Position numbers and translations under genes: made by a program | Assembly (NCBI GenBank): GCA_947483555.1 | Contig: CANKMW010000074.1 | Coordinates: forward strand, 1 to 47,753 | Source of the DNA: Myxococcales bacterium | Lineage (GTDB): Bacteria; Myxococcota_A; Polyangia; Haliangiales; Haliangiaceae | Direction: 5' to 3' | Length of the DNA: 47,753 nt | Notes under the pieces: generated by a model | What the model saw: only the letters and a program-made list of their open reading frames with translations | What the model was told of the DNA's origin: nothing | Databases searched by the model: none | Shown: piece by piece, positions 39,555-47,753 of the stretch | How positions within the stretch are numbered: position 1 is the first letter of the stretch | How the letters are laid out: each line of letters starts with the position of its first letter

Positions 39555-42500
39555 TCAGCGCACCGGCGGCTCGGCTTCGAGCACCGCGGCACCGGCGGCC
39601 GGGTGCAGGACCAGCACCGCGAACCGCTCGACGTTGTCGAGGTCCGACGTCGACAGCGTGGCGTAGTCGAACCGACCGCGCAGATCGGTGTAGCCGTCCT
39701 TGAAGAACTGCACCGCGCCGCCGCGCATGCGCGCGTAGGCCTTGACGTAGGTCGACGACAGCGCCGCGCCGCTCGACGCCTGTCGGACCTGGAGCTGGCC
39801 GTAGGGCGCCATCACCGCCACCGCCAGGTCGTTGGCGAAGTGGCTGACCGACGCCCGCAGCGGCCCCGACACGGCGTCGATCACCAGGTTGGCCTTGACC
39901 ATGCTGTCCGGCAGCCGGACGGTCGTGGTCCCGGCCGGCGCCAGCTCGACGTCGACGGCGGCGCCGGGCGCGATGAACCCGAACCGATCGGTGGCCGCGC
40001 TCAGGAACGGCTGGCGCGAGAACAGCAACTCGACGTCCATGCGGTAGAAGCGGACCTGGGCCCGGGTCAGGTGCAGGTGCGACAGCACGATCTGGCCATC
40101 CTTGACCTCGACCGCCAGCGTCGGCTGCTGGGCCGCGAGGTGGTCCATCGTGCGATCGCGGTGATCACGGGCACCGACGTCAGCCGCCGGGGCCGCCCCC
40201 GCGACCTCGTCGAGCATCGCGACCAGCGCCGCGAAGCGGTGGCGCCAGCGATCGACCGGATGCTCGGCGTGCGGCCCGGCGTGGGCGCGGGCCGCGGCCA
40301 GGTCGCCCGCGGCGGCGGCGGCGTAGGCCGCCAGGTAGGCATGCTGCAGCGCCGCCGCGCCGGTCGGCGCGCCGACCCGGCCGAGCGCGCGGGTCGCGTC
40401 GTCGGGGCGATCCATCGCGAACAGGTAGTGGGCGGCGGCCAGCCAGGCGTCGCCATCCGGTGCGCGCCGGGTGGCGACCCGCTCGAGGAACGTGCGCCAC
40501 TGCGCCGCCAGCCCGTCGTTGAGCACCGTGCGCCGCTCACCGAGGCGATGGGCGCGCGCGTTGACCAGCGGCGCATACTCGAGGTGCTGGTACAGACCGC
40601 GCGCCACCGGCTCGAGCGGCACCAGCCCGAGCTCGAGCTCCGGCCCAGCCGCCGACAGGAAGTCGTCCTGGTGCGCCAGCCACTCCGCGGCGCGCGCGCG
40701 GTCGCCGTGGACCAGCGCGTACGCCCACAGGGTCTGGTCGTGGACGTGACGGCCGGCCAGCGCCGCGAGGATGCGCGTGAACGCGACCGGCTCTCGCATC
40801 CGCCACGCCACCCGCGCCAGATCGATGCGGCCGAGGTTGTGGGTGGTCAGGAAGCCGACCACCTCGTCGAGCGAGCCGCGCTGCGAGACGTGCGACCACG
40901 AGCCGGTGTCGACGGTGGTCGGCGCCCGCACCACGGTCAGCTCACGCGGCGGCGCCGCCGCGACCAGGTCGTCGTTGCGCGTGATCTGCGCCCCATAGTG
41001 GGTGAAGGCCCCCGGTGCCGGGAAATAAAAGCCGGACTCGATCGACGACGTCGCGTAGGGCGCCAGCTCGACGCGGTGGGTGCGGGTCGCCACGCCGCCC
41101 TGCACCGGCAGCGATCCGGCCGGGATCTGGAGCAACACCGCCAGCCGCTGCACGCGGCTGGTCGGGTTGGTGATCACGACCTGGCGCTGGTAGACGACGG
41201 CGATCAGCAGCTCGCCGCTGACGTACTTCTCGCGCTGCTCGGCGCCATCCCACTCCCAGCGGTCGTCGGCACGAAAGTAGCTCTGACCGACCAGCACCTG
41301 GGCCAGCGGTGGGCCAGCGATCTCGGCGAGCGCGGCCAGCGCCGCCAGCGCGTTGCTGCCCGCCGTGACCTCGGCACCGGCGCCACGGGCGACGATGGCG
41401 TGCGGCGCGGCGACGAACGGCAGGTCGACCACGGCGAGGGCGGCGACGCAGGCGGTGAACCCGCTGGCGACGCCGGCGATGTGCGCACACAGGAACGGCC
41501 CGTCGCGGTGCGCGGCGAGGTCGCGCCACAGCCGGGCCACCGCCACGTGCTCGGCGCCGGCGTCGGCGACCCGGGTGTGCCACCAGTTGTGCTCGGCCCA
41601 CTCCTGGGTCTTGTCGGCGCCGCGATAGAGCGGCGGCGCGCTGTCGCGGGTCGCCAGATCGGCGCGCAGGCGGTCGCCGTCGAAGTCGCCGCCGCTGGGT
41701 CCGGCGGCGGACATCTCGGCCGCCTCGGCCATCTTCATGCGCGGCGCCGACGCCGGTGGCGACGCCGGCGCCTGGGGGCGCATCGCGCGCTTGGCCTTGC
41801 GCGGCGCTTGCTCGGCCTCGTCATCGAGCGCCAGCTCGTCGGCGGCGTCGCCGGCGCCGCCGAACCCCTTGGCTTCCTCGGGCGCGGGTTCCGCCGCGGC
41901 GACATCGGTGCCGTCTCCCGACAGCTTGCCGCCGGCGAGGAAGGCGTCGACCAGGCGATCGTCGCCTTCGGGATCGGGCGGGACCAGATCGACGGCGTCG
42001 GCGAGCGTGCGGGCGATGGCGTCCTGGTCCGCCGGCAGCCGCCGGGCCAGGAGGGCGCGCTCGAGCGCGTTGAGACGGGCGAAGCGCCACGACGTCAGGT
42101 ACCGGGTCAGGTCGTCGTCGAGCAACCAGTGGTCGACGAAGGTCTTGTGCAGCTTGCTGGCCAGGAACGGCCGCAGCGCGTCGTCGAACAGCGGCCGATC
42201 CTTGAAGTAGATGAACAGCGCCAGCTCGTGGCAGGCGTGCCGCGAATAGAGGGTCAGCTTCTCGGCGCGCGGCAGCGCGCCCCAGCGGGGCAGGAAGTCC
42301 CAGGCCGCCAGATCGGCGTCACCCGACAGCGCGCACAGCGCGCGATACAGCTTGTCGACGCTGTCGACCAGCTCGACGCGGGTGGTGGCGCGATCGGCGA
42401 CCGCGAGCGTGGCGCCCGCGGGCAGCGCTTGCAGTCGACGATCCTCTCGAACATGGCGATCGACGGCCAGCGCGGCCGACAGCCGCAGGTCGCGCACCGC

Positions 42501-45500
42501 CAGCTCGCGCGCCGGCAGCGGCACCAGCCGGGCCGACGAGCTCGACGGATCGACGCACACCACCTGGACCGCGGTGGCGTCGCCGAGGACGCTGCGCAAC
42601 ACGCGGACGCGGCCGCCGGCGTCGGGACGGAGGTTGGCGAGCAGCACCGGCGCCGCGGCCAGGAAGTCGTAGGCCGCGAAGCTGACGTCGATCGCGGCGT
42701 CCCGCTTGCCGCCCCGGGGGGCGGGCGCCACCGCCGGGGCCGGCGCGGGGCGAGGCGACGCGCCGGCCCAGGCACCCTCGGCGCGCGCGGTCTGCACCGT
42801 CGTCGACGTGGTGCGCAGCGCCCACGGGTTGAGCAGCACGCTCGGTTTGTCGAGCACCAGCCCGGCGCGGCGTGGCGCGTGCTGACGATCGAGGATGTAC
42901 CGGTACTCGTCGCCGATGTCGCGGCCCGAGACGTAGTGGGTCTCGGCCGCTGACTGGCGGCGGACCTGGGCCGCGCGCCCACGGGCGGACAGATCGGCCG
43001 ACCACGCCGGCGCCGGCCACAACGAGGCCGCCAGCACGTGGACGCGGGTGTGGGGCGAGGCCCCGACCACGAGGATGTCGAGGCTCGCGGGTCCGGCGCT
43101 GACCGGGCCCAGCGCCGGCGCGGGGGCCCGCAGCTCGACCAGGGCCCGCGCCAGCGTGGCCCAGCCACCCGCGACCGGCGCGGCGGCCGGCACGACCACG
43201 ACCGCGACCATCGGCTGACCGCGCACCGTCACCACGTGATCACCGGCCGGCAGCCCGGCGAGGCGCAACCCACCGACCTCGAACCGAGCGCACGCACCGT
43301 GATCCCGGGCCGGGACGCCGCCGCGGTGCTCGATCACCGACACGTCGGGCGCACCAGCGCCGCGATCGTCGACCGCGATCGGGATGAGCACGTCGTCGCC
43401 GGCGCGCGCGGTCACCAGCGGCGGACCATCGGGGACCGCCGGTGCGACCACGAAGCGCTGGTCGAGGCCGGTGCTGGTGGTGGCGCGCACGTCGATCACA
43501 CCGGGCAGCGGGCCCAGGTGGATCCGACCGCGGTCGTCGGTGGCCAGGGTCACCTCCCACAGGAAGGTCACGGCGCGGAGGCGGAGCTGGAGCGAGACCG
43601 CGCGGCCGGCGCGCGGCTCGCCGCTCTTGCCGAGCAGGGCGAGCTCGAAGCCCCCGGCGTCACGAGCCAGGTACAGCGCCTCGGTGGCCAGGGCGCCGTG
43701 CATGGTGCCGATGTCGACCGCGACGCCGTGGCGCAGGTCGAGCGTCCGCTGTTCGGACACCACGCGCAGCCGTCCGCCGACCGTGATCGCCAGGTTGACC
43801 GCATGGTCGGGCACCGCGATGGCGAGCTCGATCTCGGCGCCGTCGGCGAGCTGCAACGGCTGGCGGCGGCGGGCCGGCACGCCGGCACGATCGGTGACCA
43901 CGATCTCGGCGTACGGCTCCTCGATCAGCGCCAGCGGCGCCGGCACGCCGCCGACCGTGAGGTCGACCCGGACCAGCGCGGTGGCGTCGCGACCCGGCAG
44001 CAGCGCCTGGCGGTCGAGCCACACCGCGGCGGCGAGTTCGTAGCTCTCGGCCGGCAGCTGCACCGAGGTGACCACGGCCAGCTCGCCATCGACGAGCAGG
44101 ATCGGCACCGCGCCGGCGCGGGTCGAGAACGGCAGCGTGATCTGACCGTCGTCGCGGGGCCGGTACTCGCGACCGCCCATCCAAACGCTGGCCTGCGGGC
44201 ACGACTGGCCGACCTCGTCGAGCACGGTGAGGGCGAGCCCGGCGGCGCTCGACCGGGTCGTGTAGCGGAGGTCGCCCTTGCGGACCAGCGCGCGGCTGGC
44301 CTTGCCGCCGGCGATCAGCTCGACGATGTAGGTGCCGGCCCGATCGCAGGACTCGAGCTCGAGGCGGGTCCGGACCCGGTGGAGCGGCGGCGCGGTCCAC
44401 GGCCGCAGCTCCTCCCAGCCGGCGGCCAGGCCGTCGAGATCGAGCGTGGTGTCGACGTCGACCCCGCGGGCATGGAAGTGCGCCGCCACGTTGACCTGGA
44501 AGACGCGGACCCGGAGCGTGCCGGCGTGCTTGATGTCGAGGTCGAGCACGACCCGCGCCTGCCGCGCGAACCGGCGTGGGTTGGTGGGCGCGAACGCGAG
44601 CTCGACCCGATCGCGCAGCTCGGTCACCGCACCGGCGCCGAGCACGTTGGACCACCGATCGACCTCGGCATCGCCGGCCAGCAACCGGGCCTCGGCGCGC
44701 AGCTGGTCGAGCCACGACGCATCGACGTGGTCGGCGAAAGCGCGGCCGTCCTCGCCGCGCAGGAAGTGCCCGAGGTAGGTCCGCACCAGCGCCTCGTCGC
44801 TGGCGACGGTGGCCAGGCCAGTGACCCGCGAGAAGTCGTGATCGAGCGCGGCGACGATGCCGTGCTCGAGGTCCTTGAGCCACGACGCCCGCACGTAGGT
44901 GCCGCGGCGGGGTAGCGCCAGGTAGGCGAGCAAGCGTGCGCGATCGAAGCCGCCGGCGCGCAGGTCGCAGGCCAGCCGGTGGTAGAGCACGTGCGCCTTG
45001 AGCGAGTTGAACGACGGCGGCAGCGACGCCACCTCGGCCCACAGCTCGTCGAGGTAGGCGATCCGCGCGTCGAGGTCGAGGTCCCAGTCGACGTAGGCCG
45101 ACGGGCGCAACCGGGTCAGCATCGCCTCGACCCAGGCCTTGTGCTGGCGCAAGGACGGCCGCGCCCGGGCCAGGTCATCGAGCTCGCCGCCGGTGAGCCG
45201 GGCATGGATGGCGAGCGAGCCGAAGCCCTTCGAGCTCTTCTCGGCCAGGTCGGCGGCGACGATCGCGACCAGCCCGGGCAGGCCGGTGCGATCGACACGT
45301 TCGAGCAGGAGCCGGGCGTGGTGGGCGTCGAGCGGGCGGGCGACCAGGCGCACCAGCCCGGCCGGGGTCAGCTCGTCGAGGCCGCGGCCGCGGCCGAGCG
45401 CCAGCTCGATGAGCTTGTCGTCGTCGAGGGCGCCGGCGTCGAAGCGGGTCGGATGACGCGCCGCCGTGGCCTCGATCTCGGGCTCGTGGTGGAGCTCGGC

Positions 45501-45797
45501 GCCGGTCTCATCGCGCAGCCTGTCGGCGCTGGCGGCGAGGTCGACGCCGGCGCGCAGCAGCAACTGACGGCGCTCGAGTCGGGCCCGGTAGGCGGTGTCG
45601 CCGTGGCGCGCACGCCAGCGGGTCAGCACGTCGTCGACCTCGTCGAGCGCACCGGCGTGCTGGAGGTGGATCGCGCGCCAGTAGTCGTGTGCTTCGGTGC
45701 CGGCGACCAGACCAGCGAGCGCGACCGCACGATCGTCGCCGAGCGCCAGCCCCTCGAGCTGCTCGATATCCATTGCGGCGAGCGTAATCGAAGCCAT
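39555..45797 (-). CDS. Giant multidomain protein of unknown function (2080 residues)
   Basis: No signal peptide or transmembrane helix is evident; ATG 45797 or ATG 45773 (MDIEQLEGL) can start it. Residues about 1-420 are helical and repeat-like. About 420-1050 look like serial beta-sandwich domains, similar in texture to the macroglobulin domains of alpha-2-macroglobulin family proteins, but no thioester CxEQ motif was seen. A helical block near 1140-1290 contains LYSRHACHELALFIYFKDRP and KTFVDHWLL. A charged low-complexity linker follows (about 1295-1390), then more sandwiches, a helical repeat, and a conserved-looking end with YGQLQVR, AYARMRGG and DGYTDLRGRFDY. From memory, this ending resembles large uncharacterised proteins of planctomycetes and other bacteria with complex cells. 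Function cannot be stated. Confidence 0.8.
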   Translation of the reverse strand: MASITLAAMDIEQLEGLALGDDRAVALAGLVAGTEAHDYWRAIHLQHAGALDEVDDVLTRWRARHGDTAYRARLERRQLLLRAGVDLAASADRLRDETGAELHHEPEIEATAARHPTRFDAGALDDDKLIELALGRGRGLDELTPAGLVRLVARPLDAHHARLLLERVDRTGLPGLVAIVAADLAEKSSKGFGSLAIHARLTGGELDDLARARPSLRQHKAWVEAMLTRLRPSAYVDWDLDLDARIAYLDELWAEVASLPPSFNSLKAHVLYHRLACDLRAGGFDRARLLAYLALPRRGTYVRASWLKDLEHGIVAALDHDFSRVTGLATVASDEALVRTYLGHFLRGEDGRAFADHVDASWLDQLRAEARLLAGDAEVDRWSNVLGAGAVTELRDRVELAFAPTNPRRFARQARVVLDLDIKHAGTLRVRVFQVNVAAHFHARGVDVDTTLDLDGLAAGWEELRPWTAPPLHRVRTRLELESCDRAGTYIVELIAGGKASRALVRKGDLRYTTRSSAAGLALTVLDEVGQSCPQASVWMGGREYRPRDDGQITLPFSTRAGAVPILLVDGELAVVTSVQLPAESYELAAAVWLDRQALLPGRDATALVRVDLTVGGVPAPLALIEEPYAEIVVTDRAGVPARRRQPLQLADGAEIELAIAVPDHAVNLAITVGGRLRVVSEQRTLDLRHGVAVDIGTMHGALATEALYLARDAGGFELALLGKSGEPRAGRAVSLQLRLRAVTFLWEVTLATDDRGRIHLGPLPGVIDVRATTSTGLDQRFVVAPAVPDGPPLVTARAGDDVLIPIAVDDRGAGAPDVSVIEHRGGVPARDHGACARFEVGGLRLAGLPAGDHVVTVRGQPMVAVVVVPAAAPVAGGWATLARALVELRAPAPALGPVSAGPASLDILVVGASPHTRVHVLAASLWPAPAWSADLSARGRAAQVRRQSAAETHYVSGRDIGDEYRYILDRQHAPRRAGLVLDKPSVLLNPWALRTTSTTVQTARAEGAWAGASPRPAPAPAVAPAPRGGKRDAAIDVSFAAYDFLAAAPVLLANLRPDAGGRVRVLRSVLGDATAVQVVCVDPSSSSARLVPLPARELAVRDLRLSAALAVDRHVREDRRLQALPAGATLAVADRATTRVELVDSVDKLYRALCALSGDADLAAWDFLPRWGALPRAEKLTLYSRHACHELALFIYFKDRPLFDDALRPFLASKLHKTFVDHWLLDDDLTRYLTSWRFARLNALERALLARRLPADQDAIARTLADAVDLVPPDPEGDDRLVDAFLAGGKLSGDGTDVAAAEPAPEEAKGFGGAGDAADELALDDEAEQAPRKAKRAMRPQAPASPPASAPRMKMAEAAEMSAAGPSGGDFDGDRLRADLATRDSAPPLYRGADKTQEWAEHNWWHTRVADAGAEHVAVARLWRDLAAHRDGPFLCAHIAGVASGFTACVAALAVVDLPFVAAPHAIVARGAGAEVTAGSNALAALAALAEIAGPPLAQVLVGQSYFRADDRWEWDGAEQREKYVSGELLIAVVYQRQVVITNPTSRVQRLAVLLQIPAGSLPVQGGVATRTHRVELAPYATSSIESGFYFPAPGAFTHYGAQITRNDDLVAAAPPRELTVVRAPTTVDTGSWSHVSQRGSLDEVVGFLTTHNLGRIDLARVAWRMREPVAFTRILAALAGRHVHDQTLWAYALVHGDRARAAEWLAHQDDFLSAAGPELELGLVPLEPVARGLYQHLEYAPLVNARAHRLGERRTVLNDGLAAQWRTFLERVATRRAPDGDAWLAAAHYLFAMDRPDDATRALGRVGAPTGAAALQHAYLAAYAAAAAGDLAAARAHAGPHAEHPVDRWRHRFAALVAMLDEVAGAAPAADVGARDHRDRTMDHLAAQQPTLAVEVKDGQIVLSHLHLTRAQVRFYRMDVELLFSRQPFLSAATDRFGFIAPGAAVDVELAPAGTTTVRLPDSMVKANLVIDAVSGPLRASVSHFANDLAVAVMAPYGQLQVRQASSGAALSSTYVKAYARMRGGAVQFFKDGYTDLRGRFDYATLSTSDLDNVERFAVLVLHPAAGAAVLEAEPPVR

Positions 45798-45854
45798 CCC
45801 GGCGAGTTACGGGAGTGGTGCCGCATCGACGTGGCGCGTAGTAAGGTCGACCCG

Positions 45855-46559
45855 ATGTCGTTTTCGTCGCGCGTGGCCGTGGTCACGGCGCTCGCCGTGC
45901 TGCTCGGCGCGCCGGTGGCCGAGGCGGCCAAGAAGAAGAAGCGCACGAAGGCATCACCGCCGCGGGCCACCAACATGCCGGCCGGATGGACCTGGCCACC
46001 GTCGAAGCCGATGGTCGCCCTCGGCAAGGCATGTACCGACGAGCTCGACACCCTCGGCATCGGGTGGAAGCCGGCGCGGAAGGAGCTCAAGATCGCGACC
46101 CCGATCACGGTGCCGGCCATGGAGCTGGGCGGCGTCAAGCTGGTCTCGGTCTTCCGCCGTGGCCCGCACGTGATGGACTGCCAGCTCGCGCTCGGGCTGG
46201 CGCGGCAACTGCCGGCGCTGCACACGCTCGGGGTTCGCGAGCTGCACTTCTCGCGCATCCACGGCTACACCAAGGTCCGGGTCGGTGGCCAGGAGAAGCG
46301 CACGCTGTCGCGCCACGCGCTCGGCCTCGCCATCGACGTCCGCAGCTTCGTCGACGACGCCGGGCGCAAGGCGATCGTCCTCGACGACTACCCGCTCGGC
46401 GACCCGCTGCTGCTCGACGTCGAGCAGACGCTGGGCGACTCGGGCGGCTTCCGCACCATCCTGACGCCGCGCAACGATCCGGAGAGCCACGACGATCACT
46501 TCCACCTCGAGGTGCGGGTCGACTACACCAAGCCCGCGGCCCGGAAGCCCGCGACGTGA
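45855..46559 (+). CDS. Extensin-like/M15-type exported protein
   Basis: A 234-residue secreted protein. The signal peptide ends around APVAEAA, followed by a Lys/Arg-rich stretch. The body fits the extensin-C/M15-like D,D-peptidase fold: LSRHALGLAIDVRSF gives His154 and Asp161, and SHDDHFHLEVR gives His215/His217, the expected Zn ligand and catalytic positions. Cys60 and Cys109 may form a disulfide. A peptidoglycan-modifying role is likely but unproven for this family. It overlaps the next gene by 4 bases (GTGA). Confidence 0.82.
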   Translation: MSFSSRVAVVTALAVLLGAPVAEAAKKKKRTKASPPRATNMPAGWTWPPSKPMVALGKACTDELDTLGIGWKPARKELKIATPITVPAMELGGVKLVSVFRRGPHVMDCQLALGLARQLPALHTLGVRELHFSRIHGYTKVRVGGQEKRTLSRHALGLAIDVRSFVDDAGRKAIVLDDYPLGDPLLLDVEQTLGDSGGFRTILTPRNDPESHDDHFHLEVRVDYTKPAARKPAT

Positions 46560-47485
46560 GGGCCGCGGCGCCGGTGGGTGCGCTGCTGCTGGCGCTGGCG
46601 GCCTGCGCCGGCGATGACGGCGCCGATGACGGCGATGGCGGTGACCTCGACGCCGGCGACGCCACCGACGCCCCGAGCCTCGATGGCGACGGCGGCGGCG
46701 GCACCTGCGTGGCTCCGGTCGCCGAGCCGCCGTGGCTGGCTGGCTATCTCGCCGGCCAGGTCCAGCAGCTGGCCGCGACGCCCCGGGCGAGCGTCGCGGA
46801 GCGCACCAGCGCGCGCGGCTACCTGACGACCCAGCTGGCGGCGATCGGTCTGGCGACGCGGCTCGCGACCTACGACTCGGGCGCCAACGTCGTCGCCGAG
46901 CTGCCCGCCACGGTGGCGACCAGCGCGTGGATCGTGCTCGGCGCCCACTTCGACACCGTGGCCGGCAGCCCGGGCGCCAACGACAACGCCACCGGCGTGG
47001 CGGTGGTCCTGGCCACCGCGCGCGCCCTCGCCGCCCTGTCGTGTCGCGATACCAACGTCGCCTTCGTCTTCTTCGATCAGGAGGAGATCGGCCTCGTCGG
47101 TGCCGGCGTGTACGCCGCCGCCGCGCGCGCGGCCGGCACCAACATCATCGCCGCCCACACCATCGACCAGGCCGGCTGGGACCTGGACGACGACCTGCGC
47201 TTCGAGATCGAGCGCCCGACCGCGGCGCTGTTCGCGCAGTACCAGGCCGCCGCCGCCGCGGTCGGCGCGCAGGTGGTGCAGACCCAGATCAGCACCACCG
47301 ATCACGAGGCGTTCCGCCAGCAAGGCTTCGCCGCCGCCGGCGTCACCGAGGAGTACGTCGCCGGCGACACCACGCCGCACTACCACGCGCCCGGCGACGT
47401 GCCCTCGACCGTCGACGCCGTGTACCACCGGGTGGCGGCGCGCATGGTCACGTACCTGCTCGCCCGCGAGCTCGGCGCCCCGTAG
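46556..47485 (+). CDS. M28-family metallopeptidase lipoprotein
   Basis: A 309-residue lipoprotein from GTG 46556, which overlaps the upstream stop by 4 bases. The signal has lipobox LAAC (Cys17) followed by an Asp/Gly-rich linker to about residue 50. Zn-peptidase features of M28: HFD with His131, GANDNATG with Asp143, FFDQEEIGL with Glu176/Glu177, HTIDQAGW with Asp204, and a late PHYHAPGD with the final His ligand. It probably cleaves N-terminal amino acids from peptides outside the inner membrane. Coupling with the M15-like gene suggests joint action on wall or peptide material. Confidence 0.92.
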   Translation: MRAAAPVGALLLALAACAGDDGADDGDGGDLDAGDATDAPSLDGDGGGGTCVAPVAEPPWLAGYLAGQVQQLAATPRASVAERTSARGYLTTQLAAIGLATRLATYDSGANVVAELPATVATSAWIVLGAHFDTVAGSPGANDNATGVAVVLATARALAALSCRDTNVAFVFFDQEEIGLVGAGVYAAAARAAGTNIIAAHTIDQAGWDLDDDLRFEIERPTAALFAQYQAAAAAVGAQVVQTQISTTDHEAFRQQGFAAAGVTEEYVAGDTTPHYHAPGDVPSTVDAVYHRVAARMVTYLLARELGAP

Positions 47486-47528
47486 CACTGGTGCCGATCA
47501 GTGCGCGGTGTGATCGACGTTCCGGTCG

Positions 47529-47753
47529 TCCTGAGCGAAACGCGAGCGCACGCGAGCGTGAGTCGAAGGACGTACTCCGTCCAGACTTCGCCCTTCGACT
47601 CGGCCATGAACCGGTCACCCTGAGCGAGCCGCGAAGCGGCGAGTCGAAGGGCGCGGCTCATGATCGATCACATCGTGGCGCGCTGTGATCGCCGCCAACT
47701 GATCGCGATGCTTCAACAACCGGCCGTCCTGAGCGAGGCCGAGCTTCAGCGAG
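47529..47753. repeat. REP-like inverted repeats with CCTGAGCG and GTCGAAGG arms
   Basis: Unit 1 at 47529-47572 runs from GTCCTGAGCGA to GAGTCGAAGGAC. Unit 2 at about 47615-47655 runs from ACCCTGAGCGAG to GAGTCGAAGGGC. A reverse half (CGCCCTTCGACTCGGCC) is at about 47588-47604, and a third left arm (GTCCTGAGCGAGG) begins at 47727 and is cut by the window edge. The CCT/AGG ends of each unit are complementary, so each can form a stem. No gene is supported in 47486-47753. Confidence 0.65.

Noticed and set aside
38274..42953. 1559-codon plus-strand frame opposite the SulP 3' part and the giant gene
   Set aside because: Composition is Arg/Gly/Asp/His-rich without domains, and it crosses two well-supported genes.

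Overview
The window is very GC-rich, uses many GTG and TTG starts, and carries gene families typical of Myxococcota (formerly Deltaproteobacteria): FHA-domain sigma54 activators, an FHA-DUF4388 protein, a PEGA-domain Ser/Thr kinase-like protein, many lipoproteins, cysteine-rich lipoproteins and an HNH endonuclease of an expanded type. A relative of Kofleriaceae/Haliangiales is a reasonable guess. It is inferred from gene content alone, because no rRNA or other marker gene is present. No tRNA, rRNA or CRISPR array was seen.

Layout. 1-526: insertion-sequence-like direct repeats and gene-poor DNA. 527-5624: an FHA/sigma54 activator overlapping an HrpA-type helicase. 5653-9679 (minus strand): a potassium block with the transporter Kup, a KdpE-like regulator, a short KdpD-like sensor kinase and a small membrane ORF. 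9811-12155: a tightly coupled pair, an uncharacterised protein with an acidic tail followed by a cytosolic trypsin-like protease joined to a zinc ribbon. Both appear to carry a YbjN/type-III-chaperone-like fold, and this is the best candidate here for an undescribed system. 12167-15362: a PEGA pseudokinase divergent from a Val-Pro-repeat protein ending in a degenerate WGR-like domain. 15378-17269: an alpha/beta hydrolase and an FHA-DUF4388 protein. 17283-22772 (minus strand): probably one long operon of two FadL-like outer-membrane proteins, a propeller-like lipoprotein and two tandem metallo-beta-lactamase-fold hydrolases.

22849-26827 is the plastic part of the window. It holds a lipoprotein gene with an apparent one-base frameshift, a truncated ISNCY-type transposase with 27-bp terminal repeats, an HNH endonuclease and two tandem-repeat blocks. 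26828-31658: D-aminoacyl-tRNA deacylase, a Cys-rich lipoprotein, two peptide-type ABC permeases without ATPase or binding protein, a Rieske protein, a small membrane protein and a membrane-anchored carboxypeptidase-regulatory-like protein. 31688-39534: M1 and M16 metallopeptidase lipoproteins, a YjbQ-family protein and a SulP anion transporter. 39555-45797: a 2080-residue protein of unknown function. 45855-47485: an extensin/M15-like protein overlapping an M28 peptidase lipoprotein. The right end contains REP-like inverted repeats.

The recurring themes are cell-envelope proteolysis (M1, M16, M28, M15-like), FHA/kinase-type signalling and ion transport. All functions come from motifs read by eye; no search was run.
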